From assembly GCA_937915865.1 (NCBI GenBank), contig CALGIG010000076.1, positions 124,001 to 188,000 of the forward strand: DNA of 64,000 bases. The letters are read 5' to 3'. The DNA is from an uncultured Prolixibacteraceae bacterium. Its GTDB lineage: Bacteria > Bacteroidota > Bacteroidia > Bacteroidales > Prolixibacteraceae. Below the pieces are notes generated by a model. That model made no database searches and had not been told where the DNA came from. It saw only the letters and a program-made list of their open reading frames with translations. The position numbers and the translations under genes were made by a program. Positions 14,288 through 23,405 of the stretch are shown here, piece by piece; the stretch's first letter is position 1, and each line of letters starts with the position of its first letter.

Positions 14288-17002
14288 TTATTCCACTATA
14301 ATTTCTGCACTATCCAAAGCAGGAACCATAAAAGAAATTCCCTTTCCGGATTTTGAAATTTTTAATTCCTTTTGAATGTTTCCTTGCTTCAGTGTTACTT
14401 TTTTGGGAGAAGTAGGCAAACTAAGTTCGGTTTCCTGGTTGCAGCTAATCTTCAGGTTTTTTCCTGAAATTGACATATTTGCCGAACCATCTGCTGTTTT
14501 CGATTTGAGCGAATAGCCCGAAATAGTAATTTCAGTTCCTTTTCCTAAATAAAGCGATGACAGTTTTTCGTTTTTAAAGTTGGCCACTCCGTAATATCCC
14601 GAAAAAACACCATCACCACAATTGAATTTTTTTTCTGCATCAACCGACTGGTAAATTTGCTGTTTAGACCCATTGGAACAAAAGACTGTCAGTGCGGTGA
14701 AAATGTCAGTATCGCTTCGTTTTTCAACCGAAATACGGTCAACAACATAATCATTTTCTCCTGAATATGGCTCAAAAACCACAATAAACGGATGATTTTT
14801 GGCTTCGGCTTTGGTTCGTATGGTAAATAATGGCAACGATTTTCCAGCGTAAACTTTTCCTGAAGTTTTAGTTTTCAAGGAGAAAGCCTGGTAATAATCG
14901 CGGTTTTCGTTACCTGCAATCAATGCCTGAAGATATTGATTGTTTGAGTTTTCATCCTGAATATCAAAACGGACAATCAGGTTATCAGCATATTTTCCCA
15001 ACTTCTTCACATCAGTATAAAACCTGAATCCGGGGTAATCTTTTTCAGTAACAGGATATTTACTGTCGGCAACGTTTAGTGGCTCACGCTTTTCATTCAG
15101 GAAAGTGACTTTATCGCCAATGTTGTGGTAAACGTAGTCGTTACTTATTGGATTGTCAGAACGATAAATGTCCACATAATAGCCGTTTGTTTCCGAAACC
15201 CGGACGATTCCAAGGGTGCGCGACTGGTTGGTATTGGTCGATTTGTCGAAATACCGGGTGTCGGTAAACGAGCAGCTGGGCGAAACAGCAGGTTTGTCGG
15301 GCATCGGTTCCATAGCCACAAGTTCAATTTGCCCGATATTCTTGGCGCCGGCCGATCCGCTGAATGGTACGGAGCTCGACATTCCGGCGGCAACTACTGT
15401 ATTGTGAGCAGCCCATTGACTATAGTAGTTTCGATGCAGCGGATGTTCGTAGTTTGGCCCAGTCCCGGCATCAATTCCCCACACCTCACCTATTCCGTAC
15501 AATTCCATGGCCATGCCGTTGCAATGGTTGTGGTTGTATGTGGCGCCCTGTACGCCAACCATCAACCCGGTTTTTGGATCGGTACCGTTGCGTTGCAGGT
15601 AATATTTTGCAAATTCAAGCGAACCCGTCCTTGGCCATTGAAGTGTATTGGTCGTCGCCGGAATTTCAGGCAAAAAGCAAAGTAATCCGAGGTAGCCCGA
15701 TTTATCGCGGTTATATATACCTCCGTCAATCAATTTTTTCATCGAAGCCAGCATTTCGGGCAGTTCAGGCTGATTGTACTTAACCGCACCAAGTAAACCT
15801 ATTTCGAGCGATTCGGCGCTCTGCGATGCACGTCCGGTGTCTCCAAAAGCGCCTACAGTGAGGTTGGGAAACGAATATTTGAGCATGGCATACGAAGCGC
15901 GGAACAAAGCCGGAAATTTCCGGTAAATGTCGTACCCGTTTTTTTCGAGCATTAGCGCCGAAATTAAAAGGTTTCCAACCGGAAAATTGTGATAACCTCC
16001 CGGTTCTTTCCAGTGACCATCGTGAGTAAGCCATTTTTCAACGGTTGAAGGCAGCGCCAACTGACCGCAGGCTCCGTTTATCGTATCTTTCGTCAGTACA
16101 AATTGCAGGTAATAATCTCTTTTTTGTTGGTTTTCGAGACTAAGTGAAGCACAAACCAATGTCGAACTTTCAGCAGCATACCAGTTGTTATTCCAGAAAC
16201 CATGAAAAGCCAGGGTGTTGGCAAATTTCTCAAAAACAGGCTCATACCAGTGCAAATCGTAGTTTTGCTGTTTCATGTATGGTTTCAGAAAGTCGAAAGC
16301 TAAAATCAGAGGCATAAAAGTTCTGTCGCCGAGGGTTTGCATTTCGAGAAAACCGGTACGGCATGGTCCGATTATGGGTTCCTGATAATAAGCTCCTTTG
16401 GCCCATTGGTCGAGAATATCGGCAGCAAACCGGGCATATTTTGTTTCCCCGGTCAGCCAATAAACAATGGCTGCATCGAGCGCCAAATCGTTAATTTCTC
16501 CGTTGATCGAAGTGATGTAGGCCTGAGGATCGATCCATTCCTTTTTATCAGTTTCAGGATTGTACAAATTCATTAGCCGGGCCGTATCGTTGGGAACCAG
16601 TTCCTCAAGCGTCGGTTTGCGGTACGAAGTTCCTTTTTCGGTGACCGGAGTGCGCAAATAAGTGTTAATGCGAATGGTTGGTACGGGAGCATCGCCATCG
16701 TATTTAACCAGCGACTGACCCGAATTGTCGGAAAAGAATTGTGTGTATCGTTTCCCCGGAACACGGTTCATCAGGTAACGGCTTAAAATCCACTGCGGAT
16801 CGGTTTGATGACGGTCAACGTAAGGCGTTACCTTGTTTTCAATTTCGGTGAAGATTGACTTTGCCCAAGCTTGTTTTTCGACCTTGCTTAGAATTTCCTG
16901 TTTGTCGTTATCGGTTACCAGAATGTGCGGATTTTGTCCGGAAATTTGGCCCGTAAGAAAAACACAGAGCAAAACGATAATTGAATAAATTTTTAAAGTC
17001 AT
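14288..17002 (-). CDS. Large heparinase II/III-like polysaccharide lyase
   Basis: A 904-residue secreted protein with a signal peptide ending QISGQ. An N-terminal alpha/alpha toroid (about 120-440, with DLALDAAIVYWLTGETKYARFAADIL and GHWKEPGGYHNFPVGN) is followed by the heparinase II/III-type beta domain. The catalytic-type segment is GATYNHNHCNGMAMELYGIGEVWGID, followed by a C-terminal beta region. It should cleave a uronate-containing chain by beta-elimination. The length exceeds the usual 600-700 residues of heparinase III. I cannot assign a PL family by eye; PL37-like is one option. It follows the alginate-lyase frame by 34 bp. Confidence 0.8.
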   Translation of the reverse strand: MTLKIYSIIVLLCVFLTGQISGQNPHILVTDNDKQEILSKVEKQAWAKSIFTEIENKVTPYVDRHQTDPQWILSRYLMNRVPGKRYTQFFSDNSGQSLVKYDGDAPVPTIRINTYLRTPVTEKGTSYRKPTLEELVPNDTARLMNLYNPETDKKEWIDPQAYITSINGEINDLALDAAIVYWLTGETKYARFAADILDQWAKGAYYQEPIIGPCRTGFLEMQTLGDRTFMPLILAFDFLKPYMKQQNYDLHWYEPVFEKFANTLAFHGFWNNNWYAAESSTLVCASLSLENQQKRDYYLQFVLTKDTINGACGQLALPSTVEKWLTHDGHWKEPGGYHNFPVGNLLISALMLEKNGYDIYRKFPALFRASYAMLKYSFPNLTVGAFGDTGRASQSAESLEIGLLGAVKYNQPELPEMLASMKKLIDGGIYNRDKSGYLGLLCFLPEIPATTNTLQWPRTGSLEFAKYYLQRNGTDPKTGLMVGVQGATYNHNHCNGMAMELYGIGEVWGIDAGTGPNYEHPLHRNYYSQWAAHNTVVAAGMSSSVPFSGSAGAKNIGQIELVAMEPMPDKPAVSPSCSFTDTRYFDKSTNTNQSRTLGIVRVSETNGYYVDIYRSDNPISNDYVYHNIGDKVTFLNEKREPLNVADSKYPVTEKDYPGFRFYTDVKKLGKYADNLIVRFDIQDENSNNQYLQALIAGNENRDYYQAFSLKTKTSGKVYAGKSLPLFTIRTKAEAKNHPFIVVFEPYSGENDYVVDRISVEKRSDTDIFTALTVFCSNGSKQQIYQSVDAEKKFNCGDGVFSGYYGVANFKNEKLSSLYLGKGTEITISGYSLKSKTADGSANMSISGKNLKISCNQETELSLPTSPKKVTLKQGNIQKELKISKSGKGISFMVPALDSAEIIVE

Positions 17003-17036
17003 AGGTTTAGTGTGTTAATATATAAGTGTTTGAATT

Positions 17037-18197
17037 TTATTTTATTACCCAGATTATTGGATGTCTTACCGGAAGGTTGCGAATAACTTCGGGATGAGAA
17101 AGGTTAGTTGGTAATCGTAAAAAAGTATCAATGTACTCCTGTTTATTGTATGCCATTCCTGAAAATAAAAGCGATGATTGACGTACAGGCCATTCATCCC
17201 ATATATAAATGTCTTTGGCAAACGGCCATTTTGTTTTATCGGCAATAAAGGGAAAAATAAACTCCATCCCTTTCTTCAGGTTTTTTCCATCGGGCGTGGT
17301 AAATTCCCACAAATTGTCTTCAGTGGTGGATATGATTTGAGCCAGGTTGCACATTGCATCCATATTAAACAACGAGTATCCATAAGGCTTTGTGCGTTTT
17401 AATTCCAGCGGAAAACTACCGTCATTGGCCATTTGATTTGGCAGCAAAACGGTTTTGAATCGGTCGCGGCACAAGTTTTTTACTTCTTCGTTGCCGGTTA
17501 AATCGGCCATTGCTGCTGCTGTTACAGCCCAACAGGTTCCGTGGTTATTTTTAGCGTTCATTTCGTCGATGCCATATTGATGGGTGGTCATCCATTTAAG
17601 AAATTCTGAAAACCAGCTTTTTATCGGTTTTAGCTGCTCCGCCGAAAGTCCGTTTTTAGCCTCTAGCATTTTGACGGAGCGAATAACTTCAACCAAATGA
17701 TACGCATCAATTAATCCAATTCCACGGCCGGTAAAACGGCCCCAAATTGCCTGTGCGTATAACATATTGGGGTTCATCTTAGTGGCCGGATTGACGAACC
17801 AGGCATTGAGATGTTTTAATACCTGGCTGGCATATTTCTGGTTGGCGGTAAGTAACCACGCCGATGTTAAAGTAGCGGTTATCTCGCTCAAACGGATCAT
17901 TGCCAGGCGGTGATCTACAAAGTTATCCGGATTGGTCTGCCCGTCTTTCTGAATGTAGGGACCCGATGGGTTTGACGGATCGGGCCACCAGTAATCACCT
18001 TCGGAGTAAAAATCATGAATGCCGCCAGCGCTTCGTTTACATGTTGATGCAGTTATTGTTACAGGCTCATCTTTTAAAAACTGATTCGCTTTTTCAAGTG
18101 TACTTCTTTTTATATCATCAACAATTTTTTTTGCATTTACTTCTTCAAAGGATTTTTTTTTTCCGTGATCGAAGATTTTTCTTTCAGTTTTTTCGAT
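17037..18197 (-). CDS. Alginate-lyase-family domain, no own start codon; probably frameshifted from GH88
   Basis: The stop-free frame runs 18197-17037. Family sequence begins by about 18150 (EEVNAKKIVDDIKRSTLEKA, then CKRSAGGIHDFYSEGDYWWP and DNFVDHRLAMIRLSE) and continues to TGRGIGLIDAYHLVEV and EMNAKNNHGTCWAVTAAAMA. It matches the alginate lyase superfamily toroid (PF05426). The first ATG in frame is at 17900, well inside the conserved domain, and no ATG, GTG or TTG lies upstream in frame. No signal peptide is present. The frame enters from the GH88 gene at a run of ten A (complement of 18153-18162). One extra A would give a single GH88-lyase polypeptide of about 778 residues. Confidence 0.75.
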   Translation of the reverse strand: MEKTERKIFDHGKKKSFEEVNAKKIVDDIKRSTLEKANQFLKDEPVTITASTCKRSAGGIHDFYSEGDYWWPDPSNPSGPYIQKDGQTNPDNFVDHRLAMIRLSEITATLTSAWLLTANQKYASQVLKHLNAWFVNPATKMNPNMLYAQAIWGRFTGRGIGLIDAYHLVEVIRSVKMLEAKNGLSAEQLKPIKSWFSEFLKWMTTHQYGIDEMNAKNNHGTCWAVTAAAMADLTGNEEVKNLCRDRFKTVLLPNQMANDGSFPLELKRTKPYGYSLFNMDAMCNLAQIISTTEDNLWEFTTPDGKNLKKGMEFIFPFIADKTKWPFAKDIYIWDEWPVRQSSLLFSGMAYNKQEYIDTFLRLPTNLSHPEVIRNLPVRHPIIWVIK

Positions 18198-19372
18198 CTA
18201 AGCAACGCTTCGAGATAATAGTAATCGGCATAATTTAGAGGAACATCCACTTCGCTGTTCATGGGTTTTGAACCGGTGCTGTGTAGCAGTATGAAGCCTC
18301 TGTTTTGGCCAATGGGCGAGCGATAATAACTGGTAAGATTGCTTATGATTTGGTCAGCTTTTTTCTGGTAAAATTTGCCGATAGCCGAATATTGGCTCAA
18401 TTCGTAAAATGCTGAAGCAATGATAGCAGCAGCTGAAGCATCGCGTGGTTCGTTCGGAATATTTGGGGCATCGAAATCCCAATACGGAATAAAATCCTGC
18501 GGCAGTCGTTTATTGTTCAAGATAAATGATGCAATTTTTTCGGCTTGTTCCAGGTATTTTGGGTTTTTTGTTTCGCGGTAACACATGGTGTATCCGTAAA
18601 CACCCCAGGCCTGCCCCCTCGCCCACGACGATTCGTCAGCATAACCCTGATGCGTTTGTTTATGCAGCACTTTGCCCGTTGCCGGATCGTAATCAATAAC
18701 ATGATAACTGCTGTAATCGCTCCTGAAATGATTTTTCATGGTTGTATTGGCATGACTTACAGCTATTTTATAAAACGATGAATCGCCGGTTAAACAAGTT
18801 GCAGCAAAAAGCAATTCGAGGTTCATCATGTTGTCGATAATCACCGGGAATTGCCATTTATCGGCATTATGATCCCACGAACGGATACAGCCAACAGCAG
18901 GATTAAACCGGGTTGATAAAGTTTTGGCTGACTGGATGATAATGTCTTTATATGCGGGGTCTTTGGTAAGACGGTAGCCATTTCCGTAACTGCAATAAAT
19001 TTTGAAACCCATGTCGTGAGTTCCACCGTTCAGCTTTTCTTTTTCGAGTTGGGCGGTAAAAGTCCGGGCCTGCTCTTCCCATTTTTTATCGCCGGTAAAT
19101 TCGTACAGAAACCATAATTCGCCTGGAAAGAATCCACTTGTCCAGTCTTTTGCAGGTACGAGCACAAGGTTTCCATCAGATGAAAGCGTACGTGGTGAAA
19201 CCGGAACTCCTTTTTTATTGTCCCATTGTTTTTTTGCAACTTCAACTTCTTTCAACATAAACTGAGTTTGAACGGCGGCTTCTTTAATTATTTTCTTTGT
19301 TTGTCCCGACGAATACGCAGGAAAAAGCAATGCCGTATTTATTAAAATGACCAGTGCAATAAATGTCTTCAT
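18137..19372 (-). CDS. GH88 unsaturated glucuronyl hydrolase (possible N-terminal half of a fusion)
   Basis: A 411-residue secreted enzyme with a signal peptide ending AYSSGQ. The GH88 (alpha/alpha)6 pattern is complete: DWTSGFFPGELWFLYE, FPVIIDNMMNLELL with the catalytic aspartate, the general-acid region GYADESSWARGQAWGVYGYT, and the family end PLNYADYYYLEALLR. It removes 4,5-unsaturated glucuronic acid from lyase products by hydration. After the family end comes a lysine-rich tail, then a run of ten A and a stop. In the -1 frame the run leads straight into the alginate-lyase domain. Confidence 0.9.
   Translation of the reverse strand: MKTFIALVILINTALLFPAYSSGQTKKIIKEAAVQTQFMLKEVEVAKKQWDNKKGVPVSPRTLSSDGNLVLVPAKDWTSGFFPGELWFLYEFTGDKKWEEQARTFTAQLEKEKLNGGTHDMGFKIYCSYGNGYRLTKDPAYKDIIIQSAKTLSTRFNPAVGCIRSWDHNADKWQFPVIIDNMMNLELLFAATCLTGDSSFYKIAVSHANTTMKNHFRSDYSSYHVIDYDPATGKVLHKQTHQGYADESSWARGQAWGVYGYTMCYRETKNPKYLEQAEKIASFILNNKRLPQDFIPYWDFDAPNIPNEPRDASAAAIIASAFYELSQYSAIGKFYQKKADQIISNLTSYYRSPIGQNRGFILLHSTGSKPMNSEVDVPLNYADYYYLEALLRSKKLKEKSSITEKKNPLKK
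18153..18162 (-). other. A10 homopolymer at the GH88/lyase frame junction
   Basis: Ten T on the + strand, read as ten A in the coding direction, between GG and TCC. In the GH88 frame it reads GAA AAA AAA AAT and reaches a stop 15 bases later. With one extra A, or a -1 slip, it continues into the alginate-lyase frame. Runs of this length are typical sites for transcriptional slippage and for sequencing length errors. Confidence 0.8.
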
Positions 19373-19395
19373 GTAATTTGTTGTTTTATAGCAAT

Positions 19396-21294
19396 TTATT
19401 TTGTTTTACTTTTTCTTCCCAAAGAAATTGTGATGCTTTGAGGTGCATCCGATTGTGTTTCGAAGCTAATTATCACCGGATAGGCTTCTACGCCGGGAAA
19501 CGGACACCAATATTTTGCAGCCTCATTGCCCAGCGAAATATGACAAGGAACAGAACTGTTGATGATACTAAGCTCCCATTCTGCTTTCGGCGAGGTTGTT
19601 TCGATAATAACCGTACTGTCATTTTTTAGCTTGAACGAATTTCCCGGATCATTCACAATTGGTTCTACAATACGGAATACGCCGCGGCGACCGCTTACTA
19701 TGAATTCCTTAGTCAGGAAATTGGCGTAAAACCGGTGAACGAGTTTGTAGCAGATAGCCGACGAAGTGCCCTTTTTACTTGTCATTTTTCCTGAAACAGA
19801 AACCCCGATGTAATCGTTTTCCTTTTTTGCATTCATGCTGGCTTTATCTTCCCAGATGTTGGAGAAAATCGCGCTGTCAGTAGTGAATTCAATACGGGGA
19901 GTCAGTGGCAGTAAATCACCTTCCACCGGCATGTGCTGTGCTTCGATACGCTGGTAATCTGAGGTTGACGAGGTTTCCATGTAACCTTGTTTGCCAAAAC
20001 CTTCCATCCATAAATTGGTAATGCTCCCGCCACGGCAAACCGATGGCCGCGAATAGCGGCGTATTTCGCCGTAAGCAGAAACCGTTGCCATTATTTTTTC
20101 GGTCCGAACGACTGTAACTTTAGTGTCAGAAAAAAACTTAAACCAATTGGTTGTTAGCGCCGGGAATACAACTTTATTATTTGTTTTTGTTCCATATTCA
20201 ACCGCAAGCGCCAGGCTTTGCGCCCGCGCAAATGTAGAGTAATTGCAGGGAGGAGAACTACTGGCGTGGTTGGCAGCCTGCGGTCCGTAAACAATAAAGC
20301 TATCGCGAATACACGACTCATTCAAATATTCGAGGCATTTTAATCCGGCGGCGCTGAAGCTTGGGTCAATATCGGTCAGCAGCGCAAAACTAAAATAAAC
20401 ACCCGGCGCTGTTTTGGTACCGCTTTCATAATTCCATTTGAATGAACGTGTTCCCCACGAATTATCGACAGAACCATTGGGGTAAACAAACAAGTAATGT
20501 TCTTTCAGCAAATCGGCTGCTTTTTGTTTTACCTGATTGTTGTTGGTTAATATTCCGTAAAGCGCAATGTAGCCAATGCTTTGAGCCATGTTATATCCTT
20601 GGTCAACCCCCATTCCCTCGCCTACCAGCAGGTTTTGCCTGTCGATTGAAGCCAGCGTATAAACATTCATAAGCGAATCGGCTTTTGCAAGCCATATTTC
20701 ACGCGGCTTGTCAGCATTTTGGTAGGTCATAACCAGTGTTGCCGCAGCAGTTGGGTTGTAGTTGATGTTCGATTTTACCGGAAAATTTTCCATAACAAAT
20801 TCAGCAGCATTTTGCATCGCCGTATTCCATTTATCGATTTCCGAAGGACTTAAAAAAGGCTTCAAAATAGGATACGCTCCGGCCATGGAAATCAACTGAT
20901 CAGTTGTGGTTCCAAACCATCCTTTTTGCTGCGGATCGGGCCAAATTTCGCTCCAGCCTCCGGCTTTTTTACCTGATTTTTCCTGAATAGAGACCAGCCA
21001 GTTGCCAAGTTTTATAGCTGCATCGCGATATTTGGTTTTTCCTGTGACTTTCCATGCTACGGCAAATGGGTAAACAGCTTCGGCAGCGCGTGAGTGTATC
21101 GGGTGATTTTCCGGATTTACAGAAGGGCAGACCAGCGCTCCGTAATTAGGGTCAGTTGCATTGTTTTGCTGTGTTGCCAAAAGCGCATCGCACAACGACA
21201 GCATTGTATTTCGATAGGCTTCGGTTTGTGCTTTCGCCGGATGCGAATTTGCCAGCAACAGCAGTAAAATCAAGGTTTTACAAACTATTTTCAT
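19396..21294 (-). CDS. Secreted alpha/alpha-toroid protein of unassigned family, probable polysaccharide-active enzyme
   Basis: A 632-residue protein with a signal peptide ending HPAKAQ. The first 400 residues look like an alpha/alpha toroid (HSRAAEAVYPFAVAWKVTGKTKYRDAAIKLGNWL, GWFGTTTDQLISMAGAYPIL, GVDQGYNMAQSIGYIALYGIL). The last 200 are beta-rich (YKLVHRFYANFLTKEFIVSGRRGVFRIVEP). This domain order matches lyases and hydrolases of the neighbourhood, but I recognise no CAZy family and no catalytic signature. Its stop is followed after 23 bp by GH88, and its start overlaps the PL8 gene by 4 bp, so it is translated with them. Confidence 0.75.
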   Translation of the reverse strand: MKIVCKTLILLLLLANSHPAKAQTEAYRNTMLSLCDALLATQQNNATDPNYGALVCPSVNPENHPIHSRAAEAVYPFAVAWKVTGKTKYRDAAIKLGNWLVSIQEKSGKKAGGWSEIWPDPQQKGWFGTTTDQLISMAGAYPILKPFLSPSEIDKWNTAMQNAAEFVMENFPVKSNINYNPTAAATLVMTYQNADKPREIWLAKADSLMNVYTLASIDRQNLLVGEGMGVDQGYNMAQSIGYIALYGILTNNNQVKQKAADLLKEHYLFVYPNGSVDNSWGTRSFKWNYESGTKTAPGVYFSFALLTDIDPSFSAAGLKCLEYLNESCIRDSFIVYGPQAANHASSSPPCNYSTFARAQSLALAVEYGTKTNNKVVFPALTTNWFKFFSDTKVTVVRTEKIMATVSAYGEIRRYSRPSVCRGGSITNLWMEGFGKQGYMETSSTSDYQRIEAQHMPVEGDLLPLTPRIEFTTDSAIFSNIWEDKASMNAKKENDYIGVSVSGKMTSKKGTSSAICYKLVHRFYANFLTKEFIVSGRRGVFRIVEPIVNDPGNSFKLKNDSTVIIETTSPKAEWELSIINSSVPCHISLGNEAAKYWCPFPGVEAYPVIISFETQSDAPQSITISLGRKSKTK

Positions 21295-23402
21295 AGGTTT
21301 CCTTTGCTCAGATGTATCAAAACGGTTTTTCCGGCTTCTTCATTTTTGGGCAGGTTAATCTCAAGTTCTGTTTTGTTCTGATTGATGGTTGCAGTAATTC
21401 CTGTTTCTGATACCTGATATTTTCCATCAAACGTTAGCCTTAGTTTTTCAAGTTTTTGAGTTGGATCGGATACTGAAACCGCCAGCCTGTTTCCTTCTCT
21501 CTTAACCATTAATACACAAGGCTGATCGGTTTCAATACCACCCAAAAGTTTCGCTTTCCCTGCATGGTAAAATACTATTCCACCGATATTACCATCGGCT
21601 GAAATTACCGATTGAATATTGGCATCGTTGCTCAATATTTTAAAGGTTGGTGCAACTTCCATTTGGCGCATTTTGTTGGCGCTTGCCTGTGGAACGATGC
21701 AATAAGCATACGTTTGTCCGTCGGGATTTGGGCTGTGTTCGAACCAGAGTTTAAAAATTCCGGCTTTGATTGGCTCGTCTTTATACATGAGGGCAACCCG
21801 GTTCCATGAGCCTGTTACGGTTTTTGTTTCGAGTTTTAAATTACCGCCATTCGGGAAATAATAACCGGCGCCATCATGCAAAATCCATCGTGGCGAAAGG
21901 CTTTCAGCCGATTCAGCCGGAATTGTTTTTTCTGAATCTGTCTTTACAATTACTTTTCCGTTCAGGAACGTTTGTTTGACAGTGGTCGCTAATGGGATGC
22001 CTGATTCAGAACTAATTCCGGCGCCAAGACAAATAATTTGATCGTTGAAAATGAACCAAGCTTTTTTAGCTAAAACGCCGTCGCGAACGTAATCCATCAC
22101 AGCAATCCCCTCTTTGCCATCAGAAACGCCACCCACAAAATTGCTGGGAATGTGATAACCCGAAGCTGTTAAAACAGGCAATTCTTTATCATCCTGGTGC
22201 GTGGTTGTGCCAGGGATTTTTTTCCAGTCCCAGAAAGGGAAAATGTTTTTGTATTCATTGGCCGATTGGTACAAATAAGTTGCTCCGTCGCCAAGGTAAT
22301 ATCCCCGGATATTTTCCGAATTACACGATTCGGCCCCAAGTACCCTGTTGGAGCACATTTTTACCGAGAAATAATAATCGGGTGTGCGTTGCACCTGGAA
22401 ATCGGAACACCAGAAATGTTTGTTTCCGGTTAAGCTTTCATATCGATTCGCCTTTTTATAAACATCAGCAAATTTCGGATCGAGCGTTTCCATTTGAGTA
22501 AAATCGTTGGCCAGGTTTTGCGCTTTTCCTGCTTGTGCGTTGATAAACAACTGGCGGCCACAGGCGCTGATATCCATTTGTTTTTTCCATGTAATCCACT
22601 GCTGACCATCGAGCAGGTAATTGCGAAGTATTGCCAGCTTCGATTCATCAAAATAAAACGGTGTATTCCGTAATATCCTGATCCATTTAATCATATCGCC
22701 AACATAAGCGAGCCCGTAGTTTCCAAACTGTATTTGCGGCCCGTGCTGATGGAATGAACCATCGGGCTGAATGCCTTCGCTCAGGCTTACTTTCAGTTCT
22801 TCCTGAATGGATTGCGAAGCTTTTTTGATCATTTCAGTGTCGCGCAGTAAAAGCGACTTCATCAGTACATTTCCCGAAAGCCACACTTTATTTTGTCCTG
22901 TCATCCTGATTTTTGCGCGATCAAGGATTTTAATCCCTTTCGAAAGCTGATCTGCTGTCAGCTCATTTTCCATCAGGATAAGAATTGGCGCCAGCTGCAT
23001 GGGCACACCTATTTCGGGATACCACCAGTTAGGGCATTGAAAATCGTTATCGAGCCAGTAATTCAGGCTTTTCAGGATAACTTCTTTTATTTTTTTTTCG
23101 TGATAATAAGCTGAACCTGGTTTTTGGTAGGCTCGGGCAAAGGTCTGAATGTAACTTAAATGCGCGGCTGTTGGCCAACTTCCGCGTTGCTTACTTGTGT
23201 AGTCAATTCCTGGCCATGAGCCATTGGGTAACAGCTTGTTGTACAAGGGTTGCAAGGTATCTGTTCTTAACGGGTTGTTCAAAAACTCGTCGACGATGTT
23301 AGTGTGCAATTGCTTGAGGTCTGCCGGATATGACGCTTTATTTTGAGCGAAACATGCAGAAATTAAAATGGAAATGTATAAAGAAAAAATTAAGCGAATC
23401 AT
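21291..23402 (-). CDS. Polysaccharide lyase family 8
   Basis: A 703-residue secreted lyase with a signal peptide ending SACFAQ. PL8 marks in order are CPNWWYPEIGVPMQLAPILILM, the catalytic segment DGSFHQHGPQIQFGNYGLAYVGD (H220 and Y229 as candidates), and SACGRQLFI. NSENIRGYYLGDGATYLY and FWDWKKIPGTTTHQD follow. The family cleaves chondroitin, hyaluronan or xanthan by beta-elimination next to glucuronate. Which of these applies cannot be read by eye; the lack of sulfatases argues against chondroitin sulfate. The stop overlaps the next gene (ATGA). Confidence 0.9.
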   Translation of the reverse strand: MIRLIFSLYISILISACFAQNKASYPADLKQLHTNIVDEFLNNPLRTDTLQPLYNKLLPNGSWPGIDYTSKQRGSWPTAAHLSYIQTFARAYQKPGSAYYHEKKIKEVILKSLNYWLDNDFQCPNWWYPEIGVPMQLAPILILMENELTADQLSKGIKILDRAKIRMTGQNKVWLSGNVLMKSLLLRDTEMIKKASQSIQEELKVSLSEGIQPDGSFHQHGPQIQFGNYGLAYVGDMIKWIRILRNTPFYFDESKLAILRNYLLDGQQWITWKKQMDISACGRQLFINAQAGKAQNLANDFTQMETLDPKFADVYKKANRYESLTGNKHFWCSDFQVQRTPDYYFSVKMCSNRVLGAESCNSENIRGYYLGDGATYLYQSANEYKNIFPFWDWKKIPGTTTHQDDKELPVLTASGYHIPSNFVGGVSDGKEGIAVMDYVRDGVLAKKAWFIFNDQIICLGAGISSESGIPLATTVKQTFLNGKVIVKTDSEKTIPAESAESLSPRWILHDGAGYYFPNGGNLKLETKTVTGSWNRVALMYKDEPIKAGIFKLWFEHSPNPDGQTYAYCIVPQASANKMRQMEVAPTFKILSNDANIQSVISADGNIGGIVFYHAGKAKLLGGIETDQPCVLMVKREGNRLAVSVSDPTQKLEKLRLTFDGKYQVSETGITATINQNKTELEINLPKNEEAGKTVLIHLSKGNL

Positions 23403-23405
23403 GAG

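Noticed and set aside
15125..15685. 186-aa + strand frame opposite the 904-aa lyase
   Set aside because: The opposite frame encodes conserved lyase sequence. The peptide has low-complexity composition and no family pattern.
17900..18238. 112-aa + strand frame across the GH88/lyase junction
   Set aside because: It covers conserved lyase codons on the other strand and is rich in phenylalanine from the poly-T runs. It does not explain the frame junction.
21291..23402. Chondroitin sulfate lyase as a specific name for the PL8 protein
   Set aside because: PL8 covers chondroitin, hyaluronan and xanthan lyases, and no sulfatase gene is present to support a sulfated substrate.
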